Below, piece by piece: positions 41,308 through 50,805 of a stretch of 64,000 nt of DNA (positions are counted from its first letter, which is position 1; each line of letters opens with the position of its first letter). Both the position numbers and the translations under genes were made by a program. Source of the stretch: WYZ-LMO2 sp040514265 (GTDB lineage: Archaea > Halobacteriota > Archaeoglobi > Archaeoglobales > Archaeoglobaceae); assembly GCA_040514265.1 (NCBI GenBank), contig JBEVCD010000018.1, positions 1 to 64,000 of the forward strand, given 5' to 3'. The notes under the pieces were generated by a model. The model worked only from the letters and a program-made list of their open reading frames with translations, was not told the origin of the DNA and searched no databases.

Positions 41308-43582
41308 GCTTCCTCGGCAATCCTCTTTATTATCTCATCTTGGAGCTCCTTCGTCAGGTCGACGAAGTATGCGCTGAATCCTGCAACTCTCACGAGAAGG
41401 TCTCGATACTTTTCCGGGTTCTTCTGGGCATCCAGAAGCTTTTCTGCATCGAGAACGTTGAAGTGTATGTTCATCCCGCCAAGTTTGAAGTAACCCCTGA
41501 GCAGGGAGATGAACTTCTCACTTCCTTCAACGCCCCGGAAGAGGTTTTTGGAGATGTTAGCAACGTATGAGACTCCGTTCATGAAGAGCTTGTGGTCCAC
41601 AGCTGTCACAGCCTGCATCGCCGAAGTCAGAGCCTTAGCATACGGATGCGGAGAAATGCCGTTGCTCAGTGGCTCTCCAGCTTTCCTACCGCTTGGCAAG
41701 GCTCCGGTCAACATTCCAAAGCCGACATGAGTGCTCATCGAATAGATCCCGGGAAGGTATCTTCCACCTCTCGGATTACGGTATTTCATAACTTCTTTCG
41801 CGAAGATCTCTGCTACAAGTCTGGCATAGCGATTCGCAACCTCGTCTCTCCCGTACTTCGGAGCCTTGTTCAGCAGGATCTGTCTGAGTTCTTCGTATCC
41901 TTCGAAGTCGTTTCTTAGGGCTTCAATTAGCTCCTTCAGCGAAATCAGTTTCTTCTTGAAGACGACCTCATCGATCGCAGCGAGTGAATCCGCGACGTCT
42001 GCGAGACCGACCATCTGGACTCCACTGAAGTTGTATTTCGCCGAACCGAGCGTTATGTCTCTACCAACCTCAAGCTGCGAATTGCAAGCTGAGATGAGCG
42101 GAGTTGGCTTCGAAATCTGATTTGCAACTTCAAAGCTGTTGCAAGTCAAAACCATGCACTTAACGAGTTTCTCGACTTGCCTCTTGAAGCAATCTAAGAG
42201 GTCTTCCATCGAGTTGATTTCTCCACACTGGACCCCCACTTTCTCCCCGAACCTCGTCTCTCCGTTGAAGAGCAAGTTCGAGGCAGATGGTAATGTTGAA
42301 GAGCGCCGCATCTGTTGAATTGTAACCCTTTCCCTCGGTGCCAGCTCAACGCAGCCTACCGTGACGTAATTTCTCGCATCGTTCAGCGGGACGCCAAGCT
42401 TCACCCAGCCGTCGATTATTGCGGAGTCGTTGAAAAGAGATATTGCATTTATTCCCGAAAGTATGAGTTCGGCGCACTTTTCGAGTAACGCTTTTGGACT
42501 TTTCTCACTGATCCTTACGTGCACATTTGGCTGCCTGAGCGCAACTCTCTTCGTAGCTTCAAGCATCGCGAAAGTTAACTCGTTCGTCGCGTCCTCGCCG
42601 TTCTCGTCAACACCGCCGAGAGTTACTGCCCGGTTCGTCGTTCGTCTTTATCCACAGACAGGAGATGAGTTCAACTGTTCTCGAAATCGAGGATACCGGC
42701 TTCGACGTCTTTCTTAAAGTACGGGTAAAGATACTGATCAATTCTGCCCATCGAAATTCCCTGCTCGTAGCTCTCCATGTGCAAGGCTACCTGCATAAAC
42801 CAGACGAACTGCAGAGCCTCCCAAAAAGTCCTTGGAGGTTTTGCTGGAACACGTTCGCAGATTTCAGCAATTTTCAGCAGTTCCTCTCTTCTCTCACCGC
42901 TCTCCGTTTCTGCGAGTTCTCTCGCCTTCATCGCGTATCTCTTCGCGAAGTTTATCACGCCTTCGCAGGCGATTTTGACGGCTTTGTAGAACAGAACTCT
43001 CTCGATGTCTTTCGGGTCTGTCAGCTCCAGGTTTTCGTACCTCTCAATCTCTCTTTCCGCAAATTTAATGATGTTTTCGAGACCGTTGCTGAGCAGGAAG
43101 GGATAATCGACGGCGAAATGCGAGATTCCAGCTATCTCCGTTGCCACGTAAAAGGAGCCCCGGTAGAGCAAATCGAGGCAGAATCTGGGAGTAATCTTTT
43201 CGGCTATCGCCCCCAGGTTTCTCTCCATCCAGTAAGGGGCTATCTCTTTCCTAACGATCTCGATCTCCTCAGGAGAGATCTCAAGCGGATTGTCTTTCCT
43301 TTCCGCAATCCTTTCGAGTTCCGGCAGAACCCTTAAGCCGACGCCCTCCGGGTACATTATCGCCGAGGGCGGATCCTTCACCATCGCTCCGACGATTAAC
43401 TCGTCCGGAAATATGACTACAGGAACGTTTTCAAGGACGTACTTCAGAGCTTTTGCCTGCCTGAGGATCGCCGGCTCCCCTTCCGTTGTCTTCATAGCTT
43501 CAGTGTAGTATTTCGCTCTGTCGATGTATATCCTTGGCTTCTTTCCGATAAGTCTTCTTCTGAGCCTCTCAATGCGATCCAT
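41304..43582 (-). pseudogene. Glycyl radical enzyme (PflD/dehydratase type), broken
   Basis: An N-terminal piece (43582 to about 42676, MDRIERLRRRLIGKK to LDFENS) and a C-terminal piece (from about 42626, VTLGGVDENGEDATNEL to the end) belong to one enzyme. The catalytic Cys is in VGCVELAP and the glycyl radical motif VRVAGFSAYF is present. GCVE is the form seen in dehydratase/lyase members such as glycerol dehydratase, not in pyruvate formate-lyase. Between the pieces a short third-frame stretch (ELISCLWIKTNDE) survives, and about 30 residues seem lost. Several lesions mean a real pseudogene. A TATA element at 43601-43611 remains. Confidence 0.88.
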
Positions 43583-43689
43583 GAGGCACTCTCCTTTTGC
43601 AATAATTTATCTTTTTCGATGAAGGGTTCCGAATTCGGGCTCGTTGACGATCTTGGAAGTGCAAAAGCGCTGCCTTTCGGGGTCTCCGG

Positions 43690-43697
43690 GTAAAAAA
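43690..43697 (-). terminator. T-run after dsrJ
   Basis: The minus strand reads AATTTTTTA immediately after the dsrJ stop, a likely U-tract terminator for the dsrOPMKJ operon. Confidence 0.4.
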
Positions 43698-43698
43698 T

Positions 43699-44136
43699 TT
43701 AGGTGAACAGCTGGGCTAGCTCGTCAACGCCTCCGTACATTCCCTTCTCCTCTACAAGCGATGGCGTTGCGTGGCAGTCCCAGCACTCCGGGTGGACAGC
43801 CACGTATTCGTGGCAGACGTCGCAGAACTCCTCCTTGTTCTCGTGACACTCGAAGCACGTGTTCGTCGAGGCTTCGAACTCCTTCCCATACGTGAAGCTG
43901 TGATAGATCCTTCCACCCTCGGCTCCGTGCCTTATGGCGTTGTACCTCCACTCCTTGAGGAGCAACATGTGGTTCGCAGCCATCCAGTCGCCGTTCTCGA
44001 CACACTCACCTTCAGGCTTCTTCGGTTCCGGGTAGTAGTAGAGCTTTCCTGCGGAAGCGTTGTATATCGGGGCTGCGAAGGCTGCGAGAAGGAAAACGAC
44101 TATGAACGGAACGAAGAGCTTCGCGTCGTACATCAC
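43699..44136 (-). CDS. dsrJ: DsrJ/HmeE triheme cytochrome c
   Basis: A 145-residue exported cytochrome anchored by one N-terminal membrane helix (about 7-24). Three CXXCH heme sites occur: CFECH (94-98), CDVCH (105-109) and CWDCH (118-122). C45 in EGECVENG matches the Cys that serves as a heme axial ligand in DsrJ of purple sulfur bacteria. It faces outside and is part of the DsrMKJOP complex, which exchanges electrons between the quinone pool and cytoplasmic sulfite reduction. Last gene of the operon. Confidence 0.93.
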   Translation of the reverse strand: MMYDAKLFVPFIVVFLLAAFAAPIYNASAGKLYYYPEPKKPEGECVENGDWMAANHMLLLKEWRYNAIRHGAEGGRIYHSFTYGKEFEASTNTCFECHENKEEFCDVCHEYVAVHPECWDCHATPSLVEEKGMYGGVDELAQLFT

Positions 44137-45788
44137 TCCTCACCCCTTATTGGCTCACCGCGCAGGTCGTACTTCCTGTCCTCGGGCTTCTCTCCGAAAG
44201 CGGTCAGCACGAGAGCGTTGCCGACCATCTCCATGGGTCCTCCCACTTCGACCGGGAGCTTCCAGTATTCGATTGCGTGCGGGAACTGGGCTTTATCGAT
44301 GGCGCACGGGGTGAGAAGGATGTTCACGCCGTACTTCTTCACGACGTAGCGGAGAGCCATCATCCTCGGCATAGCTCCACGCATCCTCAGGTCCATCAGC
44401 TCCTCAGCCAGCATACCTCCGCCTCCTCCGCAGCAGAACGTCTTCTCCCTTATCGTGTGCTCGGGCATGTCGTAGAACTTGTTCATTACGTTGCGGAGCA
44501 CGTAACGTGGCTCCTCTATCATCCCCATACCCCTCGCTATGTTGCACGGGTCGTGGTACGTCGCAACCCAGTGGTCGTTCCTGCTCTTGTCGACTTCGAT
44601 CTTCCTGTGCTCTATGAGCGCAGCCACGAATTCGAGGATGTGTATCCATCCGTGCTCACCGGAGATGAAGTGGTCCAGCCTTATTCCGCGCAACCCCTCG
44701 GCTATCTCGCCGAGGTCGGGGTTCTCCCAGAACCTCCGCCACTCTTCGTGCTTCGGCGGCAGGTTCATCGTGTTTATGTACTGGTGTTTGTCCCTCCACA
44801 TGTGCCCGCACTCCCCGCCTATTATGAACTTCACACCGAGTCTTTCGGCTTCTTTGTATATCTTTGAGTTCAGAAGCTGCGCGGCTTCGTAGCTGTGGAA
44901 AGTTCCGAAGTTTCCACCCTCGCTGGCGTACGTTGACCACGTGATCGTTATGCCGTAGCGCTCTTCGAGCTCGTTGAAGAGCAGCAGATAGCCGAGCATC
45001 ACGTACCAGTGCGGGGTGGCAAAGAAGTCCGCCGAGGGGGCGACGAAGAGAACGTCAGCACCCTTCTTGTTTATGTAAGTGTGCAGCTCGAAGCCTGTTA
45101 TGTCTTTCAGCTCCTCAAGTCCCTGCTGTATCGCTCCGTACATACCTCCCGGCAGAAGACCGAGATGGTTACCGGTTCTCGAAGATGCTTCGATCGAGAT
45201 GGTCATGAATCGCTGGTTTATGCCTATCCTGCTGAGCATCCTGCGGGTCCACCAGACGATTTCAGCTGTGTCGATTCCGTAGGGGCAGAAGAGGCTGCAA
45301 CGCCTGCAAAGCGAGCACTGGTACATGTAGTAGTACAGCTCCCTGATTACGTCCTCGCTCAGATCTCTGGCTCCGGCTATCTCGCCGAAGATTTTTCCGC
45401 TCGGTGTGAAGTATCGTCTGTAAACGCTCCTTATGAGCTCAGCCCTCGCGACCGGCATGTTCTTCGGATCGCCCGTGCCTATGTAGTAGTGGCACTTGTC
45501 CGCACAGGCTCCGCAGCGTACGCATATATCCATGAAGAGTTTGAAAGCTCTGTTCTTCTCGATCGTGTCTTTCATAGCTTCGATGAATATCTCCTTCCAG
45601 TTTGGAGGGAGGTTGAGGTTGTGAATGTCTCTCTCCACATCGCCGAAGGGCATCTTGAACCACTCTGAATCCACCTGCTTGGGCAGGGACATGTAGCTCG
45701 TCTTTCCCTCCTCGAACTCCCTGACGGGCTTCAGCAGCTCCCTCCAGCTCGGGAAGCGTTGCCTTATCTCAACCCTCTCGACCTCCAC
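44133..45788 (-). CDS. dsrK: DsrK/HmeD iron-sulfur subunit (HdrD-like)
   Basis: A 551-residue cytoplasmic subunit related to HdrD. It has ferredoxin motifs CVRCGACADKCHYY (about 88) and CSLCRRCSLFCPYG (about 157), then CCG-type cysteine regions including FCCGGGGGMLAEE near residue 455, the probable catalytic site for a disulfide or DsrC trisulfide. It would receive electrons from DsrM across the membrane face. It overlaps dsrJ by four bases. Confidence 0.94.
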   Translation of the reverse strand: MEVERVEIRQRFPSWRELLKPVREFEEGKTSYMSLPKQVDSEWFKMPFGDVERDIHNLNLPPNWKEIFIEAMKDTIEKNRAFKLFMDICVRCGACADKCHYYIGTGDPKNMPVARAELIRSVYRRYFTPSGKIFGEIAGARDLSEDVIRELYYYMYQCSLCRRCSLFCPYGIDTAEIVWWTRRMLSRIGINQRFMTISIEASSRTGNHLGLLPGGMYGAIQQGLEELKDITGFELHTYINKKGADVLFVAPSADFFATPHWYVMLGYLLLFNELEERYGITITWSTYASEGGNFGTFHSYEAAQLLNSKIYKEAERLGVKFIIGGECGHMWRDKHQYINTMNLPPKHEEWRRFWENPDLGEIAEGLRGIRLDHFISGEHGWIHILEFVAALIEHRKIEVDKSRNDHWVATYHDPCNIARGMGMIEEPRYVLRNVMNKFYDMPEHTIREKTFCCGGGGGMLAEELMDLRMRGAMPRMMALRYVVKKYGVNILLTPCAIDKAQFPHAIEYWKLPVEVGGPMEMVGNALVLTAFGEKPEDRKYDLRGEPIRGEE

Positions 45789-45797
45789 AATACCACC

Positions 45798-46796
45798 TCA
45801 CAGTTCGGGCTTGATCGTGAACTCGCTCTCCTCTATCTCGTCGAGCTGGTCTTTATACATCTCGTAGTAGGTGTCCCAGTCGAGTTTCTTCGTCTTGAAG
45901 GTCCTTCCAGCCACAGTTATCCCCCTCGTAAGTATCGGCTCCGTCGGGTTCGGGTCCCACGGGTTCACGTGCCTCCTGAAGCGGTTGTCGTTTGGCATGC
46001 TCCGCGTCGGCGAGAAGAACACACCGCCAGCGTGCATCAGCTTGCTGAACGGGAAGTAAGCTAAGAGGAAGCTTCCGAGCGCGAAGTGCACGTAGAATAT
46101 CGGCTCGATCGTGTTCGCAACCTCCACGGCTTTCGCGACGTTGAAAGTCATGAGACTCATCAGCAGCTCCTTGACGGCTACGAGGTCGGCTTTGAAGAAG
46201 TAGCGCATGACGTTTCCGCTGACCGTTATCGCCAGCAGTAAAGCCAGCGCGAAGTGGTCGCTGGGAAGACTGAGCGTTCTCTCCCTCGAAAGGACGAGGC
46301 GGCGGAGCCACAGAAAAGCCAGGGCTACGACGATCGTCACGCCAGAGACGTAGACCGAGGGGACGAAGATACCTTTGAAGGACTCAAGCTCGCTGAGCGT
46401 TTCGACGAAGCTCGGTACCGGTTCGAAGAAGAACCTCATGTGCCTGATCAGGACGAGGAGCAGACAGTAGTGGAAGATTATCGCAAACAGCCACAACCAT
46501 CTCGCGTCCTTCTGCGAGACCCTGTCGAGGTAGTACCTCGTGTTCCTGAGCAGGCTGCGGAAGGCGAATATCTCCAGTATCATCCTGCCTATCAGCTCCC
46601 AGCGCGAGAAGGGTGAGTCGAAGCGGTCGTAGATGGTTCTGCGAACGAACGGAAAGGACTTCGCTTGCCCGCTCGTCGTGGGTATCTTAAGGGGCTGGGG
46701 GCTGTTAGCCCACTCGACTATTCTGTAGATCACACCGACGACGAATATCGCGAACGCTACGTAGGGGACAACGACTCCGAATATCACACCGATCAT
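45798..46796 (-). CDS. dsrM: DsrM/HmeC heme b membrane subunit
   Basis: A 332-residue integral membrane protein related to HdrE and the nitrate reductase gamma subunit. About six hydrophobic segments are visible, starting IFGVVVPYVAFAIFVVGVIY, with helix-embedded His (FHYCLLLVLIRHMRFF, YVHFALGSFLLAYF) suited to heme b. It oxidises menaquinol and pairs with DsrK. The N-terminal start lies close to the end of dsrP. Confidence 0.93.
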   Translation of the reverse strand: MIGVIFGVVVPYVAFAIFVVGVIYRIVEWANSPQPLKIPTTSGQAKSFPFVRRTIYDRFDSPFSRWELIGRMILEIFAFRSLLRNTRYYLDRVSQKDARWLWLFAIIFHYCLLLVLIRHMRFFFEPVPSFVETLSELESFKGIFVPSVYVSGVTIVVALAFLWLRRLVLSRERTLSLPSDHFALALLLAITVSGNVMRYFFKADLVAVKELLMSLMTFNVAKAVEVANTIEPIFYVHFALGSFLLAYFPFSKLMHAGGVFFSPTRSMPNDNRFRRHVNPWDPNPTEPILTRGITVAGRTFKTKKLDWDTYYEMYKDQLDEIEESEFTIKPEL

Positions 46797-47983
46797 TACT
46801 CAACCACCTCCTCCGTAGCTTTCTCTGGCAGCAGCGCGAAGAGTTTGACGCCTACGGCGTAAGCGAGCAGCACGCCGGTTATGAGTCCTATCACAGTCAG
46901 CCACTCGTAGACAGTTGGCGTGTAGGCTACGATGTAACCTTCAAGCGTGTGCAGGGATTCCAACTCGTATCCGTGTATGTACTCCTCCGGGTAAGCCTGA
47001 CCCGGAACTATGAGGTAGAAGCGCTCTGCGAAGACCATCGCAGCGTGCAGCACGCCGGCGAAGCTTATCCAGCGCATATCGTAGCCGGTCTTGGGGTTGA
47101 GAATTATCAGCACCGGCACGATGATTCCAAAGACTGCAAGAAGCCAGAAGCTCCAGAAGTGCGCGTCGCCTGGGTTGAAGAAGACGAAGTTTATCGCTCC
47201 CTTCAGAGCGGGTATGTAGCCCTTTTCGAGGGCTTCAACTGCCAGCATGTAACCGAGGATCATCGTCAAGCCCACGAAGATCATGCCGAGTTCCCTTATC
47301 AGCGAAGGGCTTAGCTCCCTCTTCGTCCACCTGAAGGTCAAGTAGAGCACGGCTATGAGCAATCCCAGTCCCGAGGTTATGGCGCAGACTATGAACATCG
47401 GAGGTGTTAGAGCCGAATGCCAGAGCTCCCTGGCGTATATGAACCCGTAGATAGCCCCCGTACCGCTGTGCACCAGCACCGCCCAGAAGACAGCTAAACA
47501 TGCCATGAAGCGAGTAGCTCTCTCCATCTCCTCGAACTGGACCAGCAGGTATATCGCGCAGATCACGAAGTAACTTGAGTAAAGGAAGGCGTTCCAAGAG
47601 AATATCGAGGTCGGGTTGAAGTAGCGGACGGCGTTCATGAAGTGGTAGAGTTTTCCGATGTCGAAGGCGATGCAGGTTATAGCGGCAACGATCCAAGCAG
47701 CTGCGAGGAAGGCAGCAGCCCTGCTGAATACCTTGTACTTCTCAATCCCGAGAACGCCGGCGAGGGCTGAGACTATGAGCGACCCGGCGCTCAGCCCTAT
47801 GAAGTAGGGGATTCCGGCGTTGACTATGCCCCAAGGTATGCGGTTGCTCAGCCCGCTGTAGCCGCCGTAGGCGAATTCGAGGTAGTAGCTGTAAATTCCC
47901 AACGCCGTAAAAGCCGCCAGAATCGCCAAGATCGCAAAGTACTGGGGTGAAGACCCGTCGATCTTCTTAAACTCCACCGCCAC
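46796..47983 (-). CDS. dsrP: DsrP/HmeB NrfD-type membrane subunit
   Basis: A 395-residue integral membrane protein of the NrfD/PsrC family with about ten hydrophobic helices. It lacks heme ligands and exchanges electrons with menaquinone on behalf of the outer ferredoxin DsrO. The gene starts four bases from the dsrO stop and its stop touches the dsrM start. Confidence 0.93.
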   Translation of the reverse strand: MAVEFKKIDGSSPQYFAILAILAAFTALGIYSYYLEFAYGGYSGLSNRIPWGIVNAGIPYFIGLSAGSLIVSALAGVLGIEKYKVFSRAAAFLAAAWIVAAITCIAFDIGKLYHFMNAVRYFNPTSIFSWNAFLYSSYFVICAIYLLVQFEEMERATRFMACLAVFWAVLVHSGTGAIYGFIYARELWHSALTPPMFIVCAITSGLGLLIAVLYLTFRWTKRELSPSLIRELGMIFVGLTMILGYMLAVEALEKGYIPALKGAINFVFFNPGDAHFWSFWLLAVFGIIVPVLIILNPKTGYDMRWISFAGVLHAAMVFAERFYLIVPGQAYPEEYIHGYELESLHTLEGYIVAYTPTVYEWLTVIGLITGVLLAYAVGVKLFALLPEKATEEVVE

Positions 47984-47987
47984 AGGG

Positions 47988-48776
47988 TCACCCCCTAAGG
48001 TTCGTGTAGTAAACGTGCGGATCGGTTCCCAGGTTCGCCCTCAGCTGCAGGACCACGTTTTCCCTCACGATCCTCGCAACCTCACTGTTCGGATCCTTGA
48101 TGTTGCCGAAAACGAGCGCGCCTTTACCGAACTTTTGACAGGCTTCGACGCAAGCCGGAACGGGCTCTTCTCCTCTCGCAACAGCCTCGTCGATGCGGTG
48201 CGCGCAGAAGGTGCACTTCTCGACTACCCCTTTAGTGCGCGGCGGAACCCTGGGGTTCACCTTCTTGAGGTGTTCCCTCGGGTCTTCCCAGTTGAAGCTC
48301 CTCGCCCCGTACGGGCACGCTACCATGCAGTACCTGCAGCCGATGCAGCGGTGGGTGTCGATCATTACGATCCCGTCGGGTCTCTTGAAGCTCGCAAGCG
48401 TCAGGCAGACGGCAACGCACGGCGGGTGCTCGCAGTGGTTGCAGAGCAGGGGGATGTAGTACTCCTTCGGGTTCGCGACACCCTCCTTTTTTATCTTGGC
48501 TATCCTCATCCACTGGGGATCTATCCTCTTGTCCTCGAACTCGGGAACGTTGTTCTCTAGGTCGCAGGCGACGACGCACGGCGGTTTTACTTCGGTATTG
48601 CCGGTCTTTGCGATGAACTCCTCCATGCACTCCGTGCACTTTTCTATGTCGACCGCCATAGCCCAGCGCCTCTTTTCACTGACTTCCCTTGCCGAATACT
48701 GCATGCTGCTAACCGGGATCGCTACCGAAGCAGCCGAGGCTCCGACGAATATCAGGAACTTCCTACGCGACATCAT
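47988..48776 (-). CDS. dsrO: DsrO/HmeA exported iron-sulfur protein
   Basis: A 262-residue ferredoxin-type protein with a twin-arginine signal (MSRRKFLIFVGASAASVAI), so it is folded in the cytoplasm and exported by Tat; tatC lies in this window. Cys groups include CTECMEEF, CNHCEHPPCVAVCL, CIGCRYCMVACPYG and CTFCAHRI, matching multi-cluster PsrB/NrfC proteins. GGAGGCG lies upstream of the double ATG, and a TATA-like GGTTAAAATGG at 48825-48834 implies a short leader. First gene of dsrOPMKJ. Confidence 0.94.
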   Translation of the reverse strand: MMSRRKFLIFVGASAASVAIPVSSMQYSAREVSEKRRWAMAVDIEKCTECMEEFIAKTGNTEVKPPCVVACDLENNVPEFEDKRIDPQWMRIAKIKKEGVANPKEYYIPLLCNHCEHPPCVAVCLTLASFKRPDGIVMIDTHRCIGCRYCMVACPYGARSFNWEDPREHLKKVNPRVPPRTKGVVEKCTFCAHRIDEAVARGEEPVPACVEACQKFGKGALVFGNIKDPNSEVARIVRENVVLQLRANLGTDPHVYYTNLRG

Positions 48777-48824
48777 ATCGACGCCTCCAGTTGCTGAACG
48801 GCTCAGCGAGATTGAAATCCCACC

Positions 48825-48834
48825 ATTTTAACCT
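48825..48834 (-). promoter_or_regulatory. TATA element of the dsrOPMKJ operon
   Basis: The minus strand reads GTTAAAATGG about 50 bases before the dsrO start, which would give a leader of roughly 25-30 bases holding the GGAGGCG site. Unlike most genes here, this operon is not leaderless. Confidence 0.4.
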
Positions 48835-48881
48835 TTCCGTTTTTGTGCAAAGGTTTATAGGTCACCGTAGTTATTGCTGCC

Positions 48882-49772
48882 ATGCTCCCCAAGTTCATTT
48901 TTCAGGCAAGGGAGAATCTCGTCGAGAAACCGTGGGGAGGAGAATGGATAGCCATGCTGAAGGGCTTCCACGGAAGGTACGGTGAGTCTTGGGAATTCTC
49001 AGCCCATCCGTCCAACCCTTCGGAAGTTCTCATCGGAGGTAAAGCGGTTAGCATGCTCGAACTCTTCTCGAAGTTCAGGAAGGAGCTGCTGGGTAGTTTA
49101 GAGGGCAAGTACGACCGCTTTCCTATCCTCGTCAAGCTCCTCGACGTCAGCGAGAGGCTGAGCGTTCAGGTACACCCGAGCGATGAGGTTGCAAGGGAGC
49201 TCGGAGAAGATGATGTCGGCAAGGACGAAGCTTGGCTCTGCCTTTCGAATGGCAAGATTTACGCGGGTTTCAGCAGAGACCTGAACAGGGAGGAATTCGA
49301 GGAACTTGTTAGGGAAGGAAGGGTTCTCGAAGTCATGAACAGCTTCGAAGCTTCCCCCCTCGATACTTTCAGAATCGATGCCGGCGTTGTGCACGCAGCT
49401 GAGGGTGTAAGACTCTTCGAGGTGTCTACGAACTCGAACCTCACCTACCGCGTTCAGGATTTCTACGGTAGGGAGGTGGACGTAGAAAAGGTTCTGAGGG
49501 CTGTCAAGCTCGGCAGAAGCGATGTCAGAGGAGAGAAGGGAAGGATAGAGACCGAAAAGTTTGGGATAGAGGTCGTGGAAGTTAAAGGTGCTGTGGAGTT
49601 CGCGATAGACACGTTCAACGTGCTCTTCGGACTCGAAGGTTTTTCGCTTCTCAGAAGTGACAAGGAAACTGCGGAGCTTCACAAGGGTTACTCGTGCCTG
49701 GTGCCAGCCTCGACCGAGAACTACACGATAATCTCTGAAAGTGCGAAGGTCGTGCGGGTGTATCCGAAATAG
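48882..49772 (+). CDS. manA: Mannose-6-phosphate isomerase (type I, cupin)
   Basis: A 296-residue zinc enzyme interconverting mannose 6-phosphate and fructose 6-phosphate. Landmarks: KPWGGEWIA near residue 15, LSVQVHPSDEVA (metal His, about 89-100), GKDEAWLCL and DAGVVHAAEGVRLFEVSTNSNLTYRVQDF. This is the short form lacking the C-terminal extension. It may supply sugar precursors for the glycosylation genes 4 kb downstream. A TATA element (48854-48859) is 25 bases upstream. Confidence 0.87.
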   Translation: MLPKFIFQARENLVEKPWGGEWIAMLKGFHGRYGESWEFSAHPSNPSEVLIGGKAVSMLELFSKFRKELLGSLEGKYDRFPILVKLLDVSERLSVQVHPSDEVARELGEDDVGKDEAWLCLSNGKIYAGFSRDLNREEFEELVREGRVLEVMNSFEASPLDTFRIDAGVVHAAEGVRLFEVSTNSNLTYRVQDFYGREVDVEKVLRAVKLGRSDVRGEKGRIETEKFGIEVVEVKGAVEFAIDTFNVLFGLEGFSLLRSDKETAELHKGYSCLVPASTENYTIISESAKVVRVYPK

Positions 49773-49806
49773 AAAGACAGAAATAAGGTCTGCAAGCCGA
49801 GTTCCC

Positions 49807-50805
49807 ATGGATTTGATACTCATCGCCGCGCTGATCGTCGGCTTCTACGTAGCATGGAACATTGGAGCTAACGATGCTGCCAACTCGATGGCTACGTCTT
49901 ACGGCAGCGGTGCGCTGACACTCAAGCAGATCATCGTCGTCGCCGCAACGCTCGAATTCTGCGGCGCGTTCTTCTTCGGCAAGAGGGTGACGCACACAGT
50001 GGCTAAGGGCATAGTCCCGATAGAGCTCATAGACCCGAACATAGTAGCCATAGGTGCGCTCGCAGCTCTGCTGTCGGCTGGAATATGGATAACCGTCGCC
50101 ACATACTACAGACTGCCGATATCCACAACCCACTCGATCGTTGGGGCGATGCTGGGCTTCGGTCTGGCAGCAGTTGCTGAAGATTTAATCTCGCTCGATC
50201 AGATAAAGTGGAACGTCTTAGTTAAAATAGTAGCAAGCTGGATCGTTTCACCGATTTTCGGAGCCGCTCTCGCCTTTCTGACTTTTTCCGTGATAAGATA
50301 CCTCTTACTCGAAAACTTCGAGCCTTCGAGCGTCGAACACGTATTTAGATATCTGCAGGTGCTGACGGCTTGCTACATGGCTTTCGCCCACGGCAGCAAC
50401 GATGTCGCGAACGCTGTCGGTCCGGTAGCTGCAATCTTGGGCGTAAGAGAAGTTCCCGCGTGGGTTTTGCTGTTCGGAGGTTTGGGAATAGCCACCGGAG
50501 TCGCGACGTGGGGTTACAGAGTCATAGAGATGGTCGGAAAGAACATAACCGAGCTGACGTTCACGAGGGGATTTTCTGCTGAGTTTGCGACCGCTACTAC
50601 CGTCATCCTCGCCTCCCACCTCGGCATGCCTATATCTACAACGCACACGCTCGTGGGCAGCGTCATAGGAGTGGGGCTCGCCGGCGGTATAGCGAGCGTG
50701 AATCTCAGAGTCGTCCAAAGGATTATATTTTCGTGGATATTAACAGTCCCAGCGGCTGCTATGCTGACCATAAGCCTCTACACACTGATGGTGGTGTTCG
50801 TATGA
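49807..50805 (+). CDS. pit: Inorganic phosphate transporter, Pit family
   Basis: A 332-residue cation-coupled phosphate permease. The twin signatures GANDAANSMATSYGSGALT (about 19-37) and HGSNDVANAVGPVAAI (about 197-212) mark the two inverted repeats, with STTHSIVGAMLGF and STTHTLVGSVIGV after each. About ten membrane helices. The ATG at 49807 is preceded by a TATA element (49779-49787); the longer upstream frame overlaps manA and is rejected. Overlaps the DUF47 gene by four bases. Confidence 0.92.
   Translation: MDLILIAALIVGFYVAWNIGANDAANSMATSYGSGALTLKQIIVVAATLEFCGAFFFGKRVTHTVAKGIVPIELIDPNIVAIGALAALLSAGIWITVATYYRLPISTTHSIVGAMLGFGLAAVAEDLISLDQIKWNVLVKIVASWIVSPIFGAALAFLTFSVIRYLLLENFEPSSVEHVFRYLQVLTACYMAFAHGSNDVANAVGPVAAILGVREVPAWVLLFGGLGIATGVATWGYRVIEMVGKNITELTFTRGFSAEFATATTVILASHLGMPISTTHTLVGSVIGVGLAGGIASVNLRVVQRIIFSWILTVPAAAMLTISLYTLMVVFV

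Noticed and set aside
41304..42566. C-terminal glycyl radical fragment as a stand-alone gene
   Set aside because: It lacks the N-terminal half of the barrel, which lies in the adjacent fragment; together they form one broken gene.
39295..43582. Transposon carrying the island
   Set aside because: No transposase, terminal inverted repeats or attachment-site duplication could be seen at either edge.
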